Origin: Agromyces subbeticus DSM 16689
GTDB lineage: Bacteria > Actinomycetota > Actinomycetes > Actinomycetales > Microbacteriaceae
Assembly (NCBI RefSeq): GCF_000421565.1
Contig: NZ_ATXG01000022.1
Span: forward strand, 1-36,501
Direction: 5' to 3'
Length of the DNA: 36,501 nucleotides
Below are positions 15,687 to 24,426 of the stretch, piece by piece. Numbering within the stretch: position 1 is the first letter of the stretch; the number at the start of each line of letters is the position of its first letter. The translations under genes and the position numbers were made by a program. The notes beneath the pieces are model-generated. The model saw only the letters and a list, made by a program, of their open reading frames with translations. It was not told the origin of the DNA and did not search any database.

Positions 15687-15927
15687 ACACGCGACAGAGG
15701 GCGCGTGTCTGCATCGCTGCAGGGCCGCGTATCGCGGCCGACCTACCGGGGGGATGGTTCGGCGGTATCCGATGCGGCGATCGGTCGAGCGCGGGGAGAG
15801 TGTTCGGGTTCTCTCCCCGCGCAACCCAGTTCAGGCACCCCCCGATTGGGTCTGGCGGCCTGCCTCCACCATCACGAGACTGTGCGCATGTCCGTGCGAT
15901 CAGCGGACCTGACGAAATGGAGCAGCC
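15687..15927 (+). other. hairpin-rich region, possible structured 5' leader or small RNA
   Basis: About 240 bases without a plausible protein hold four perfect stems in a row: ACACGCG/CGCGTGT (15687-15708), GGCCGCG/CGCGGCC with a three-base loop (15723-15739), CCGAT/ATCGG (15769-15784) and a 12-base stem GCGCGGGGAGAG/CTCTCCCCGCGC with a 10-base loop (15789-15822). A G6 run (15748-15753) and a C6 run (15838-15843) could also pair and enclose the last two. A candidate promoter lies directly upstream and the 95-residue gene directly downstream. It matches no riboswitch I recognise. Confidence 0.45.
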
Positions 15928-16215
15928 ATGGCACTGAAGCTGAGCCGCGAGTACATCGAAGCTCACATGACCACACCCGACAGGCCTCGTTTGCTCGATG
16001 CGGACGTCGATGCAGCAGTGACCGCCGACGACATCAACGACGCCATCCTGGCTGCAGCCCGAGATCAACTCGGCGATGGGGAACAGGAGTCGATGACGGT
16101 GATGCTCGAGATCCTCCCGCGCGATATGGGCCCTCTCGGCGGATGCATCACCATCAAAACCCCGGTCCTCGACTGGCACATCGAGTACAAGGGAGACAAG
16201 CCGGGCAAGGGCTGA
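15928..16215 (+). CDS. small protein of unknown function (95 residues)
   Basis: I do not recognise this protein. It has no signal peptide or membrane helix. It starts MALKLSREYIEAHM, contains an Asp-rich helical segment (DADVDAAVTADDINDAIL) and ends in a beta-rich part (MTVMLEILPRDMGPLGGCIT, DWHIEYKGDKPGKG). The ATG at 15928 follows GGAG six bases upstream, codon third positions are GC-rich as in neighbouring genes, and it is preceded by the hairpin-rich leader described above. It ends 57 bases before the coiled-coil protein gene on the same strand. The coding call rests on the ribosome binding site and codon usage. Confidence 0.6.
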   Translation: MALKLSREYIEAHMTTPDRPRLLDADVDAAVTADDINDAILAAARDQLGDGEQESMTVMLEILPRDMGPLGGCITIKTPVLDWHIEYKGDKPGKG

Positions 16216-16259
16216 TTCTGAACTTGCTTCGCGGTGCCGCCGCCCCTCAGTGCCGCCCT

Positions 16260-16265
16260 TAGGAT
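16260..16265 (+). promoter_or_regulatory. -10 element of a probable leaderless promoter
   Basis: TAGGAT lies seven bases before the ATG at 16273, with no Shine-Dalgarno sequence between. The paralogous gene at 31277 has the same hexamer six bases before its ATG and the same TAGGATC context. Confidence 0.55.
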
Positions 16266-16272
16266 CAGAGGC

Positions 16273-17631
16273 ATGGCCGGATTCTGGGGCAAGCGCAAAC
16301 GCGAAGACGATGCTGCACAGCAGGTCCAAGATGCGGACTTGGCGAAGCGGGCAGGCACGGCCCTGGTCGCTGCCGATGAGCGCGTTCGCGTCACCACCGA
16401 TGAGCTCGCGTTCGCCGACGCCGAGCTCGGTCACGAGGCGACCGCCGAGCTGCGGGTGTCGCTCGCCGCCGTGCGCGAACACCTGGGCGAGGCGTTCCGC
16501 TTGAACCAGTTGAACCACGACGAGATCCCCGACACCGCCGAAGAGCTGCGCCAGCGCAACGCCCGCATCGCGCAGCTCTGCGAGTGGGCCGAAGACGTGC
16601 TCGACGAGCGCACGAGCGCCCTCGCCGAGAAGATCGCGCGTGCGCGCCGGGCTCCCGAGATCATCGCCGGGGTGCGAGCGGATGCCGCGCGCCTGCGCTC
16701 CCGCGTTCCGCATGCCCGCGAGACCATCGATCGGCTCGCCAGTCGCTACGCGCGCGAGGCGCTCGCCCAGGTCGACGTCAACCCCGCCGAGGCCGAGCAG
16801 TTGCTCGGGTTCGCCGAGCACAGTGCCGGCGTCGCCGAGCGCCGACGTGAGGCGGGCCAGCGCGAGCAGGCGAACCTCGCCCTCGAGGCGTCGACCGAAT
16901 CGGTGCGCCGGGCCGCGGCGCTGCTGGACGCCGTGGAGACCTTCGAGGTCGAGGCGCTGCGAGCCGAGGCGACGCTCGCCGCGATCGTCGAGGACTCCCG
17001 CGGCGACCTCGCCATCGCGCTCAAGGAGCCGCACAACCCCGGCGTCACGACCGCGATCGCCGCGCTGCAGGGGGCCCTCGCCGGGCTGCCGTCGGCCGGC
17101 GTGAACACCGACCCGTTCGCCCAGCTGACGCGCCTGCGTGAGGCGAACTCCGGGCTCGATGCCGCGATCGCCGCGGCCCGTGAGCGCGCGGCGCGCCCGA
17201 TCCCGCCGATCGAGCACGTGCACCACGCCATCGATGACGCCGACCGGCAGCTCGCCGTCGCGCGCAACGTGATCGCGGGCCACCGCGGCTGGATCGGCGC
17301 CGACGCCCGCACCCGGCTGGCCGAGTCCGACCGCATTCGGCTCGACCTCGATCACTTCCTCGGTGCACCCGCCGCGACCGTCGCCGTCATCGGCGAGGAC
17401 CACCGTGAGCAGGCGATGGCGATGGCCCGGCGGGTGGCGTACCTCGCGGCTGAGGCGCTCCAGCTCGCGCAACGCGACATCGATTCGTCACGTCCGCAAG
17501 ACCCGGGGCAGTGGGGCCAGGGCCCCGGCCCGGGCTGGGGCGGCGGTCGTCGCGGGGGCGGTGGCGACATGATGGGCGGCATCCTCGGCGGCCTCGTCAT
17601 CGGCAGCGTGCTCGACGGCATCTTCGACTGA
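16273..17631 (+). CDS. coiled-coil protein resembling the C-terminal region of actinobacterial TPM-domain proteins
   Basis: A 452-residue, almost wholly alpha-helical protein without signal peptide. Segments such as FRLNQLNHDEIPDTAEELR, VLDERTSALAEKIARARRAP, YAREALAQVDVNPAEAEQLL, REAGQREQANLALEAS and AAALLDAVETFE resemble the long coiled-coil domain that follows the TPM domain and membrane helix in large actinobacterial proteins; here the TPM part is absent. The last ~40 residues are Gly-rich and end GGILGGLVIGSVLDGIFD, a hydrophobic tail that could touch the membrane. I chose the ATG at 16273 because the paralogue at 31277 starts at the equivalent MAG and both share an upstream TAGGAT. The role is unknown; a structural or scaffolding function is only a guess. 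Confidence 0.8.
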   Translation: MAGFWGKRKREDDAAQQVQDADLAKRAGTALVAADERVRVTTDELAFADAELGHEATAELRVSLAAVREHLGEAFRLNQLNHDEIPDTAEELRQRNARIAQLCEWAEDVLDERTSALAEKIARARRAPEIIAGVRADAARLRSRVPHARETIDRLASRYAREALAQVDVNPAEAEQLLGFAEHSAGVAERRREAGQREQANLALEASTESVRRAAALLDAVETFEVEALRAEATLAAIVEDSRGDLAIALKEPHNPGVTTAIAALQGALAGLPSAGVNTDPFAQLTRLREANSGLDAAIAAARERAARPIPPIEHVHHAIDDADRQLAVARNVIAGHRGWIGADARTRLAESDRIRLDLDHFLGAPAATVAVIGEDHREQAMAMARRVAYLAAEALQLAQRDIDSSRPQDPGQWGQGPGPGWGGGRRGGGGDMMGGILGGLVIGSVLDGIFD

Positions 17632-17702
17632 CGTCTGCGTGAGCGCCGAGCTCGCGAGAGCACGAGCGGATGCCGCCGGCACCCGCACGTCCGCGGCAGG
17701 CG

Positions 17703-18980
17703 TCAGCTGAGCGCCCGGTCGTCGGCTGCGGTCTCGGACTCGGCTGCCGTTTCGGTCTCGGTTGCCGGCTCATTCTCGGCCGCGATCGGGGCGACGGATG
17801 CTGCGGGGCGCGGGCGGCCCGCGAGCCAGCCCATCACCGCCTGAACGGCGATCACGGGAATCAGCATCGAGACGATGACCGGCCAGTCGAGGCCCGCCGC
17901 GTGCAGCACCCCGAGCGCGAGCGGGCCGAGGGCGGCGAAGGCGTACCCGATGCCCTGGGCGAATGCCGAGAACCCGGCGATGGAGCCGTGCGGCGGCGCT
18001 TTCAGCACGATGAGCATGACGGCGAGGCCGAACGCGGCGCCCTGCGCGAACCCGAGCACGGCCACGAAGACCACGGCGAACGCGGCGGGCGCCCACGCGA
18101 CGCCCGCGAGCCCGACCGCCGCGAGCCCACTGATGACGAGCGCGACCACCGATTGCGAGGCCCGGCGCCCGGCGACGATCGCGATGATGAGCGAGGCGGG
18201 CAGGCCGGCGATGCTCATCCAGGCGAGCAACCAGCCCGCCTCGGCCGGTGGCATTCCGCGACTCGCGAAGATCGTCGGCAGCCACGCCGTCATCGCGAAG
18301 AAGCCGAGCGCCTGGCTGCCGAAGAACGCCGTGACCGACAGGGCGGTGGCATCGAGTCGAACACGGCGCCGCGCGCCCGTCGTCGGCACGAGCGAGACGC
18401 GAAGCCGGGCTGACCTCGCTCTGATGAAGGCGATGGCGGCGGCGGCCGTGGCGACGGCGGCCGGCACTGCCCACAGAGCGAGCGTGGCGCGCACCGAACC
18501 GGTCGCGTGCATGAGCGGAATGGTGAGGCTCGCGCCGAGGGCGGCGCTGACCCCGAAGCTCGTCGAGAAGAAGCCCGACCAGAGGCCGGCGTGACTCGCG
18601 AGGTACGCGCGGATGAGCTGCGGGGTCAGCACGCTGAGCCCGCAGATGCCGAGCCCGGCGAGCACGGTGCCGACGAACATCGTGGTGGTGCTGAGCGGGC
18701 GAAGTGCGAGTGAGACCGTGAGCAGGGCCGCGAGCGCGAGTGTCGCGCCGTGCAGCCCGAGGCGTCGCTCGAGCACCGGTGCGAGCGGCGCGCCGAGGGC
18801 GAGCATGAGCACGGGCAGGCTCGACAGCGTCGCGGCCCCGATCGGTGAGAGTTCGAACGCATCGCTGACGGGGGCGAGCGCGGCCGAGACGCTCGTGATC
18901 GGGTCGCGCAGGTTCAGCCCGATCAACACGATGAGGGCCGCGGCCATCACGCCCGCGCGACGATCAGGGTGCGACGTCAT
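17703..18980 (-). CDS. MFS transporter, CynX/NimT (cyanate permease) family
   Basis: A 425-residue transporter with ~12 helices. The opening AAALIVLIGLNLRDPITSVSAALAPVSDAF, the LSSLPVLMLALGAPLAPVLERRLG segment and GFFSTSFGVSAALGASLTIPL are typical of the CynX/NimT group, known for cyanate and 2-nitroimidazole transport. A Glu/Thr-rich tail follows the last helix. Its start overlaps the end of the GntR regulator gene by 17 bases, so the two are co-transcribed and divergent from the amidohydrolase-ABC operon. It may export or import a compound related to that pathway, which fits the nitrogen-compound theme but is inferred. Confidence 0.9.
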   Translation of the reverse strand: MTSHPDRRAGVMAAALIVLIGLNLRDPITSVSAALAPVSDAFELSPIGAATLSSLPVLMLALGAPLAPVLERRLGLHGATLALAALLTVSLALRPLSTTTMFVGTVLAGLGICGLSVLTPQLIRAYLASHAGLWSGFFSTSFGVSAALGASLTIPLMHATGSVRATLALWAVPAAVATAAAAIAFIRARSARLRVSLVPTTGARRRVRLDATALSVTAFFGSQALGFFAMTAWLPTIFASRGMPPAEAGWLLAWMSIAGLPASLIIAIVAGRRASQSVVALVISGLAAVGLAGVAWAPAAFAVVFVAVLGFAQGAAFGLAVMLIVLKAPPHGSIAGFSAFAQGIGYAFAALGPLALGVLHAAGLDWPVIVSMLIPVIAVQAVMGWLAGRPRPAASVAPIAAENEPATETETAAESETAADDRALS

Positions 18981-19647
18981 TCAGCGACTGCTCCTGGTCG
19001 TCGAGCACGCTGAGAGCCGCGAGCGTCGCGGCGGTGTCGTCGCCGGATTCGATCGCCGTGAGGATCGCCGAGTGGAAGTCGTCGTGGTCTGACGTGCCCT
19101 TGACGAAGCAGTTCGTGCGGCTCACCGAGTCGCGCAGGGAGTCTTCGAAGCTGCTGTAGAGCCCGAAGAGCAAGGCGTTCTGCGAGGCGCGTGCGATGCC
19201 GATGTGAAAGGCGACGTCGTGGTCGATGAAGGCGTCGACGTCTTCATCGGCGACGGCGGAGCGACGGCCCTCGAGCGCAGTGCGCAGCTGTTGCAGGTCG
19301 TCGTCGGTTCGGCGCGACGCCGCTTCGCGCGCGGCGACGACGTCGAGTGCCCGTCGAACGGTCAGCACCTCGCGCACGTCGGCGACGTGCAGGGCGTGCT
19401 TGAGTGCCACGGCCGTCTCGTTGTCGGCGACGACGTAGGTGCCGTCGCCCTGCCGGGTCTCGAGCAGGCCCACCTGAACGAGCGCGCGCACACCCTCGCG
19501 CACCGACGGCCGGCTCACCCCGAGCGCCTCGACGAGTTCGGCCTCGGAGGGGATGCGCGAGCCGACCGGCCACGCCCCGCTCATGATCTCGCTTCGCAGC
19601 TGTTCGACGACCGTGTCGACCAGTGAGACCCGTGCGATTTGCTTCAT
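18964..19647 (-). CDS. GntR-family regulator, FadR subfamily
   Basis: A protein of about 227 residues. The N-terminal GntR winged helix (~1-70) shows VVEQLRSEIMSGAWPVGSRI, PSEAELVEALGVSRPSVREGVRALVQVGLLETRQGDGTYV. The C-terminal FCD domain (~95-215) shows VLTVRRALDVVAAREAA, DVDAFIDHDVAFHIGIARASQN and DHDDFHSAILTAIESGD, with the Asp/His residues that usually bind metal and the effector. I prefer the ATG at 19647, which follows AAGGAAG; the frame extends upstream across the operator but without family similarity. It probably represses itself and the divergent operon through the perfect inverted repeat at 19668-19686. Confidence 0.93.
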   Translation of the reverse strand: MKQIARVSLVDTVVEQLRSEIMSGAWPVGSRIPSEAELVEALGVSRPSVREGVRALVQVGLLETRQGDGTYVVADNETAVALKHALHVADVREVLTVRRALDVVAAREAASRRTDDDLQQLRTALEGRRSAVADEDVDAFIDHDVAFHIGIARASQNALLFGLYSSFEDSLRDSVSRTNCFVKGTSDHDDFHSAILTAIESGDDTAATLAALSVLDDQEQSLNDVAP

Positions 19648-19667
19648 GCAACTTCCTTCTCGACGAA

Positions 19668-19686
19668 ACGTATGGTTATCATACGT
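19668..19686. promoter_or_regulatory. predicted FadR-type operator in the divergent promoter region
   Basis: ACGTATGgttatCATACGT is a perfect seven-base inverted repeat with a five-base spacer, located between the GntR gene and the first amidohydrolase gene. FadR-subfamily sites are typically short palindromes of this kind with a TGGT-like core, present here as TGGTTATCA. One bound dimer could control both directions. Confidence 0.75.
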
Positions 19687-19733
19687 CTTACAAGTCACCC
19701 GGACAATCACCATCTCCGAAGAAGCAGGTATCG

Positions 19734-20849
19734 GTGTCCAGCTCTCCCTTCAGCCCCTCCGCAGTGGCTGCGCCGCCCAGCGCTGCGCCGCTCACCGCGG
19801 CACCAACGCTTGTCACGGCGCCGCTCGTCGATGCGCACATCCACCCCGATAAGACCTCGTGGGGCGGGCAGTGGATGTCGCGGCGGCCGGCGACCTCGCT
19901 CGCCGAACTCATCGCCAACGACCTCGCGACGCAGCACGGCTACACGCGCGGCGTCGAAGAGCGCGCCTTCGCGCTGCTGAGCGCGGCGCTTCGCAGCGGC
20001 ACACTCGCCATGCGTGCGCATGTCGACGTCTCGAGCCAACTCGGCACCGCGAATGTCGAGGGCGTGCGCGCCGCGGCCGAGCGACTCGCGCCCGATCTCA
20101 CCGTGCAGATCGTGGCCTTTCCACAGTTCGGGCTGCTGACCAACCCGGGCACGATCGAGGCCATGGCCGCGTCGCTCGACGCGGGCGCCGACCTCGTCGG
20201 GGGCATCGATCCGCTCGGGCTCGAGGGCGACGTCGCCGGCCACCTCGACGCGGTGTTCGGCCTGGCCGAGCGTGCGGGCCGCGACCTCGACATCCACCTG
20301 CACGACGGCGGCGAGCCGGGCCTCGCCCAGATTCGCGAGATCGCTGCGCGAACCGAGGCCGCGGGCATGCAGGGCCGGGTCACCGTGAGTCACGCGTTCG
20401 CGCTCGCGGAGGCATCCGCCCCCACCTTGCTCGACACGCTCGATCGGGTCGCCGCGGCTCGCCTCTGGATCACGACGTGTGCGCTCGGCCCCGACCCGGT
20501 TCCAGACCTCGCCCTGCTCGCCGAGCACGGGGTGCAGCTCGCGGTCGGCTCCGACGGGGTGCGCGACTCGTGGTCGCCGTTCGGCTCCGGCAGCATGGTC
20601 GACCGCACGCACCTGCTCGCGTACCGCACGGGCGCGATCACCGATGCCGAGCTCGAGCACTGCTACCGGCTCGCGTCGACCGAGGGCGGCCGCATGCTCG
20701 GCATCCCCGAACTCGCCGACTGGGCCGGGCCCACCGGCGACACCCGGCTCGAATTCGACGCCCAGTCCATCGCGCAGCTCGTCGTCGATCGCCCGGCGCC
20801 GAGCCGCGTCATCCGTGCCGGACGAGAGGTGCACCACCGAGCGTCGTAG
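19734..20849 (+). CDS. amidohydrolase, cytosine deaminase-like
   Basis: A 371-residue metal-dependent hydrolase of the amidohydrolase superfamily, closest in motifs to cytosine deaminase/isocytosine-type enzymes. LVDAHIHPDK gives the HxH pair (His35, His37); MRAHVDVS, DIHLHDGG and TVSHAFALAEAS follow; VGSDGVRDSWSPFG supplies the catalytic Asp and the SDxVRD...P-G signature of the CodA group. It should hydrolyse an amino or amide bond on a nitrogen heterocycle in the cytoplasm. The start is uncertain: GTG at 19734 follows GAAGAAGCAGG and lies beyond the operator, whereas the frame opens earlier inside the GntR control region. It is the first gene of the seven-gene operon. The exact substrate is unknown. 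Confidence 0.85.
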   Translation: MSSSPFSPSAVAAPPSAAPLTAAPTLVTAPLVDAHIHPDKTSWGGQWMSRRPATSLAELIANDLATQHGYTRGVEERAFALLSAALRSGTLAMRAHVDVSSQLGTANVEGVRAAAERLAPDLTVQIVAFPQFGLLTNPGTIEAMAASLDAGADLVGGIDPLGLEGDVAGHLDAVFGLAERAGRDLDIHLHDGGEPGLAQIREIAARTEAAGMQGRVTVSHAFALAEASAPTLLDTLDRVAAARLWITTCALGPDPVPDLALLAEHGVQLAVGSDGVRDSWSPFGSGSMVDRTHLLAYRTGAITDAELEHCYRLASTEGGRMLGIPELADWAGPTGDTRLEFDAQSIAQLVVDRPAPSRVIRAGREVHHRAS

Positions 20850-20873
20850 GCGTCGCCCCACGAAGGCGACGCC
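20849..20873 (+). terminator. hairpin between the amidohydrolase and binding-protein genes
   Basis: GGCGTCGCC (20849-20857) pairs perfectly with GGCGACGCC (20865-20873) around CCACGAA, beginning in the stop codon. With no T tract, and the ABC genes continuing on the same strand, it may attenuate or stabilise the message rather than fully terminate it. Confidence 0.5.
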
Positions 20874-20946
20874 GAGCGGATCCCGCACCAGCCCGATTCG
20901 AGCAGCACCCATTCAGCACCGCAAACACAGCAACGAAGGAGTTCCC

Positions 20947-22581
20947 GTGTTCACCCCCAAGCCAGTCTTCGCCGCCGCATCACTCGCGGCAGCAGCCCTG
21001 CTTCTGACGGCATGCACCGCCACGAGCACCACCGACGAGGAGCCGGGGCTCAGCCTCGACCTCGACAACCTCGCCACGACCACGACGCCCGGCACCGAGC
21101 CGGTCGACGAGGTGAAGTGGAACTTGCCGTACGAACCGATGTCACTCGACCCCATCTACGGCTTCAACTACGCCGAGAACACGGTCACCGCGAACCTCTG
21201 CGAGAGCCTCCTGCGCCTGACGCCCGACCTGAAGACCGAGCCCGGTCTTGCGACGAGCGTGAGCCAGCCCGACGACACGACGATCGTCTACACGATCCGT
21301 GAAGGCGTGACGTTCTGGAACGGCAACCCGCTCACGGCCGAAGACGTCGCGTACTCGCTCGGCCGGCAGACCGGTCCCGACACGACGACCTACTGGTCCG
21401 ACTACTTCCTCAATGTCGACTCGGTCACTGCGACGGGCCCCTACGAGGTGACCGTCAAGATGAAGCAGCCCGATGTGCTCTTCACCCAGGCCATGGGCTC
21501 CGCGGCCGGCGCGATCGTCGAGAAGGCCGCGGCCGAAGCCGATGGCGAGCAGTTCGGCACGCCGAATGGCAACCTCCAGTGCACCGGCCCGTTCTCGCTC
21601 ACGAAGTGGAACTCGGGCAAGAGCATCGAACTCGCGAAGAACCCGAGCTACTGGGATTCCGCGCTCATGCCGAAGGTCGAGAAGCTCAGCTTCAGCTTCA
21701 TCGCCGACGAGTCGACGGCGGTCAACGCGCTCCGCACGGGCGACATCGACGGGCAGTACTTCTACCTTCCGCCCGCCGGACTCTCGCAGCTGCAGAACAG
21801 CGACACGGTTGCGACGGCGTACGGCAAGTCGTTCGTCTTCTGGACGCTTGCGCCGATCAACGCCGAGGGCCCGCTCGGCGACCAGAAGATCCGCGAGGCG
21901 CTCTCGCTCGCCGTCGACCGCACCGCGATCGCCAAGGTCGTCTTCCAGGGCGTCGCGATTCCCGCTCCCACCCTTGTCGGCCCGGATGCATGGGGGTACG
22001 GCGAAGACACCTTCGCGAAGGCCTATGCGAAGTTCGGAGTCGAGCCCGACATCGAAGAGGCCAAGCAGCTCGTCGCCGATGCGGGATCGCCGAAGGAGCC
22101 CATCGTCCTCGCGGTGCAAGGCAGTTCGGCCGTGCACGAGCAGACCGCCAACCTGATCCAGGCCGCAGGCCAGGCGATCGGCCTCGACGTGCAGACCAAG
22201 GTCATCCCGGTCGAACAGTTCGGCAACCTGTACTTCGACCCGAAGGCGCGCGAGGGGCTCGACGGCTTCTTCACGACGAACTACGCGGACTTCGCCGACC
22301 CGCTCGGGGTCTACAGCTTCTTCCACACGAGCAACAGCCACGACTACATCGGGTGGGACGGCGCCGACGCAGAGATCGAGGAGGCGCTCGCGACGCTCGA
22401 CGAGTCGAAGCGGGCCGAGCTCGTGGCCACGATCCAGGACAAGGTCACCGAGGGTCTGCCGTGGATCCCGCTCGAGTACGAGCCCGTGACCCTCGTGCAG
22501 AACAAGCGGATCTCGAGTGCGACGGCCTCGTTCGCCTACCTGTACGCGCCGTGGGCGGCGACGATCGGTGGGGTGAAGTAA
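20947..22581 (+). CDS. ABC transporter substrate-binding lipoprotein (SBP family 5, Dpp/Opp type)
   Basis: A 544-residue extracytoplasmic solute-binding protein. The start GTG at 20947 follows GAAGGAG. A lipoprotein signal peptide ends in LLLTAC, so it is anchored to the outer face of the membrane. The family 5 fold is clear from WNLPYEPMSLDPIYGFNYAE, EPGLATSVSQPDDTTIVYTI, REGVTFWNGNPLTAEDVAYS, CTGPFSLTKWNSGKSIELAK, IREALSLAVDRTAIAK and the C-terminal WIPLEYEPVTLVQN. Family members bind peptides, nickel chelates, opines and various small nitrogen compounds. Lying between two amidohydrolases, this one more likely captures a hydrolysable nitrogen compound than ordinary peptides, though that is inferred. 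Confidence 0.93.
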   Translation: MFTPKPVFAAASLAAAALLLTACTATSTTDEEPGLSLDLDNLATTTTPGTEPVDEVKWNLPYEPMSLDPIYGFNYAENTVTANLCESLLRLTPDLKTEPGLATSVSQPDDTTIVYTIREGVTFWNGNPLTAEDVAYSLGRQTGPDTTTYWSDYFLNVDSVTATGPYEVTVKMKQPDVLFTQAMGSAAGAIVEKAAAEADGEQFGTPNGNLQCTGPFSLTKWNSGKSIELAKNPSYWDSALMPKVEKLSFSFIADESTAVNALRTGDIDGQYFYLPPAGLSQLQNSDTVATAYGKSFVFWTLAPINAEGPLGDQKIREALSLAVDRTAIAKVVFQGVAIPAPTLVGPDAWGYGEDTFAKAYAKFGVEPDIEEAKQLVADAGSPKEPIVLAVQGSSAVHEQTANLIQAAGQAIGLDVQTKVIPVEQFGNLYFDPKAREGLDGFFTTNYADFADPLGVYSFFHTSNSHDYIGWDGADAEIEEALATLDESKRAELVATIQDKVTEGLPWIPLEYEPVTLVQNKRISSATASFAYLYAPWAATIGGVK

Positions 22582-22585
22582 GCGG

Positions 22586-23536
22586 ATGTCTCTCGGTCCC
22601 TACCTGTTGCGGCGATTCGGCGGGCTGCTGCTCGTGCTGCTCGTGACGTCGTTCCTGGTGTTCGGGTTGCTCTACCTCGCGCCCGGCAGCCCGCTCGCCT
22701 TCATCCTCGGGCCGCGCGGCGGCACGCCGGAGCAGATCGCGGCGGTCACCGAGCAGTACCACCTGAACGATCCGTTCTTCGTGCGCTACGCGGCGTGGCT
22801 CGGCGACATCCTGCGCGGCGACCTGGGGTATTCGATCGTCTACCGGCAGGATGTCTCGGCGCTCATCTCGAGCCGGGTCGGCACGACGCTCGCGCTCGTC
22901 TCGTTGGCGGCGATCATCATCTCGGTCGTCGGTATCGCAGTCGGCACGTTCGCGGCGCTGCGCGGCGGGTGGAGCGATCAGCTCACCTCGACGCTCGCGG
23001 CGATCGGCCTGTCGACCCCGTCGTTCGTGATCGGCGTCGCACTGATCAGCGTCTTCGCGGTCGGCCTCGGCTGGTTCCCGACCTTCGGGTCGGGAACCGG
23101 CGGGGTCGACACCCTCTGGCATCTCACCCTGCCGGCCCTGGCGCTCTCGGTCGCGAGCGCGGCCTACCTCGCCCGCATCACACGTGCAGCGGTACTCGAA
23201 GAGAGCGGTCGCGAGCACGTGCAGACCGCCACCGTGCGCGGGCTCGCGACGGGGCACATCGTGCGGCACCACGTGCTGCGCAACTCGCTCATTCCGATCG
23301 TCACGGTGCTCGGCCTCACGATCGCGACGCTCATCGCGGGCGCGGTGGTGGTCGAGAACGTGTTCGCCCTCGACGGCCTCGGCTCGCTGCTCGTGCGCGC
23401 CATCCTGCAGCGCGACTTCGCGGTCGTGCAGGCCGTGATCCTCGTGCTCGTCGTCGCCTTCGTCGTGGTGAACGCGATCGTCGACTTCCTCTACACCTTC
23501 ATCGATCCGCGCATCGCGCTCGGGAGCCGGCAATGA
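22586..23536 (+). CDS. ABC transporter permease, DppB/OppB type
   Basis: A 316-residue integral membrane protein with about six helices. The N terminus LLRRFGGLLLVLLVTSFLVF and LYLAPGSPLAFILGPRGGTPEQI are standard for the DppB family. The binding-protein-dependent permease segment near residues 205-245 (ARITRAAVLEESGREHVQTA, TVRGLATGHIVRHHVLRNSL) contains the EAA loop that contacts the ATPases. It starts four bases after the binding-protein stop and overlaps the next permease gene by four bases. Confidence 0.93.
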   Translation: MSLGPYLLRRFGGLLLVLLVTSFLVFGLLYLAPGSPLAFILGPRGGTPEQIAAVTEQYHLNDPFFVRYAAWLGDILRGDLGYSIVYRQDVSALISSRVGTTLALVSLAAIIISVVGIAVGTFAALRGGWSDQLTSTLAAIGLSTPSFVIGVALISVFAVGLGWFPTFGSGTGGVDTLWHLTLPALALSVASAAYLARITRAAVLEESGREHVQTATVRGLATGHIVRHHVLRNSLIPIVTVLGLTIATLIAGAVVVENVFALDGLGSLLVRAILQRDFAVVQAVILVLVVAFVVVNAIVDFLYTFIDPRIALGSRQ

Positions 23537-24426
23537 CCATCCCATCCACCACGAGCCTCGCCGTCGCCGACGTCGTGCGCGAGCGCCGGGTTCGCCCGGG
23601 CTTCGCTCGAACGACGATCGAGCGGCTCGGCACGGTCGGTTGCATCGCCGCGGGCGTGCTGCTCGTCATCGCGCTCGCCGCGACGTTCGCGCCGATCGTC
23701 GCGCCATATGACCCCGACTTCCCCGATCTGCTCGCCTCGCTCAGCGGGCCATCCCCGGCGCACCTGCTCGGGGCCGACGCGCTCGGCCGCGACATCCTCT
23801 CCCGCCTCATCTGGGGCGCCCGCATCACCCTTGCCGGCCCCGGTCTCGTGATCCTCATCGCGACGGTGGTTGGCGTGCTGCTCGCGCTGCTCGCCGCGTG
23901 GCGCGGCGGCCGCGTCGACACCGCCATCTCGTGGCTGCTCGACGTGCTGTTCGCGGTGCCCGGCATCGTGTTCGGTCTCATCGCGGTCGCGATCTGGGGG
24001 CCGAGCCTCGCGACCGTGGTCGGTGGTCTTGCCATCGCCTACGTGCCCTATGTTGCCCGCGTCGTGCGCGGTGCGGCACTGCGCGAGCGCAACATGCCCT
24101 ACGTCTCGGCTGCGTGGCTGCAGGGGCACTCGGGCACCGGCATCACCTTCACCCAGATCCTGCCGAACGTGCAGCCGATCGTGGTCGCGCAGGCCGTGTC
24201 GTCGCTCGGCTTCGCCGTGATCGACCTCGCGGCGGTGTCGTTTCTCGGCCTCGGGGTGCAGCCGCCCACGGCCGACCTCGGCCTCATGGTCAAGAGCGGT
24301 TTCGACTCCGTGCTGCGCGGCCAGCCCATCGAGGCGATCGCGGCCGGCAGCCTCATCGTCGTCATCGTCTGGTGCGTCACGATCATCGGCGATCGGCTCA
24401 CCTCGAGCGCAAGGAGCATCCGATGA
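23533..24426 (+). CDS. ABC transporter permease, DppC/OppC type
   Basis: A 297-residue permease with about six membrane helices. The motif HLLGADALGRDILSRLIWGARITL (~79-102) and the late IDLAAVSFLGLGVQPPTADLGLM segment are characteristic of DppC/OppC proteins. The EAA loop lies around VVRGAALRERNMPYVSAAWLQG. The ATG at 23533 overlaps the upstream permease stop (ATGA), and the end overlaps the ATPase gene the same way, so all four cytoplasmic and membrane subunits are translationally coupled. Confidence 0.93.
   Translation: MTIPSTTSLAVADVVRERRVRPGFARTTIERLGTVGCIAAGVLLVIALAATFAPIVAPYDPDFPDLLASLSGPSPAHLLGADALGRDILSRLIWGARITLAGPGLVILIATVVGVLLALLAAWRGGRVDTAISWLLDVLFAVPGIVFGLIAVAIWGPSLATVVGGLAIAYVPYVARVVRGAALRERNMPYVSAAWLQGHSGTGITFTQILPNVQPIVVAQAVSSLGFAVIDLAAVSFLGLGVQPPTADLGLMVKSGFDSVLRGQPIEAIAAGSLIVVIVWCVTIIGDRLTSSARSIR

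Noticed and set aside
15687..15927. 6C RNA or a known riboswitch in the hairpin-rich leader
   Set aside because: Only one C6 run is present on the plus strand and it is not in a hairpin loop of the 6C type; none of the conserved blocks of riboswitches I know could be matched.
15466..17472. 668-codon open frame on the minus strand spanning the leader, the small gene and the coiled-coil gene
   Set aside because: It crosses terminators and a promoter, has no motifs, and the plus-strand coiled-coil protein is supported by its paralogue.
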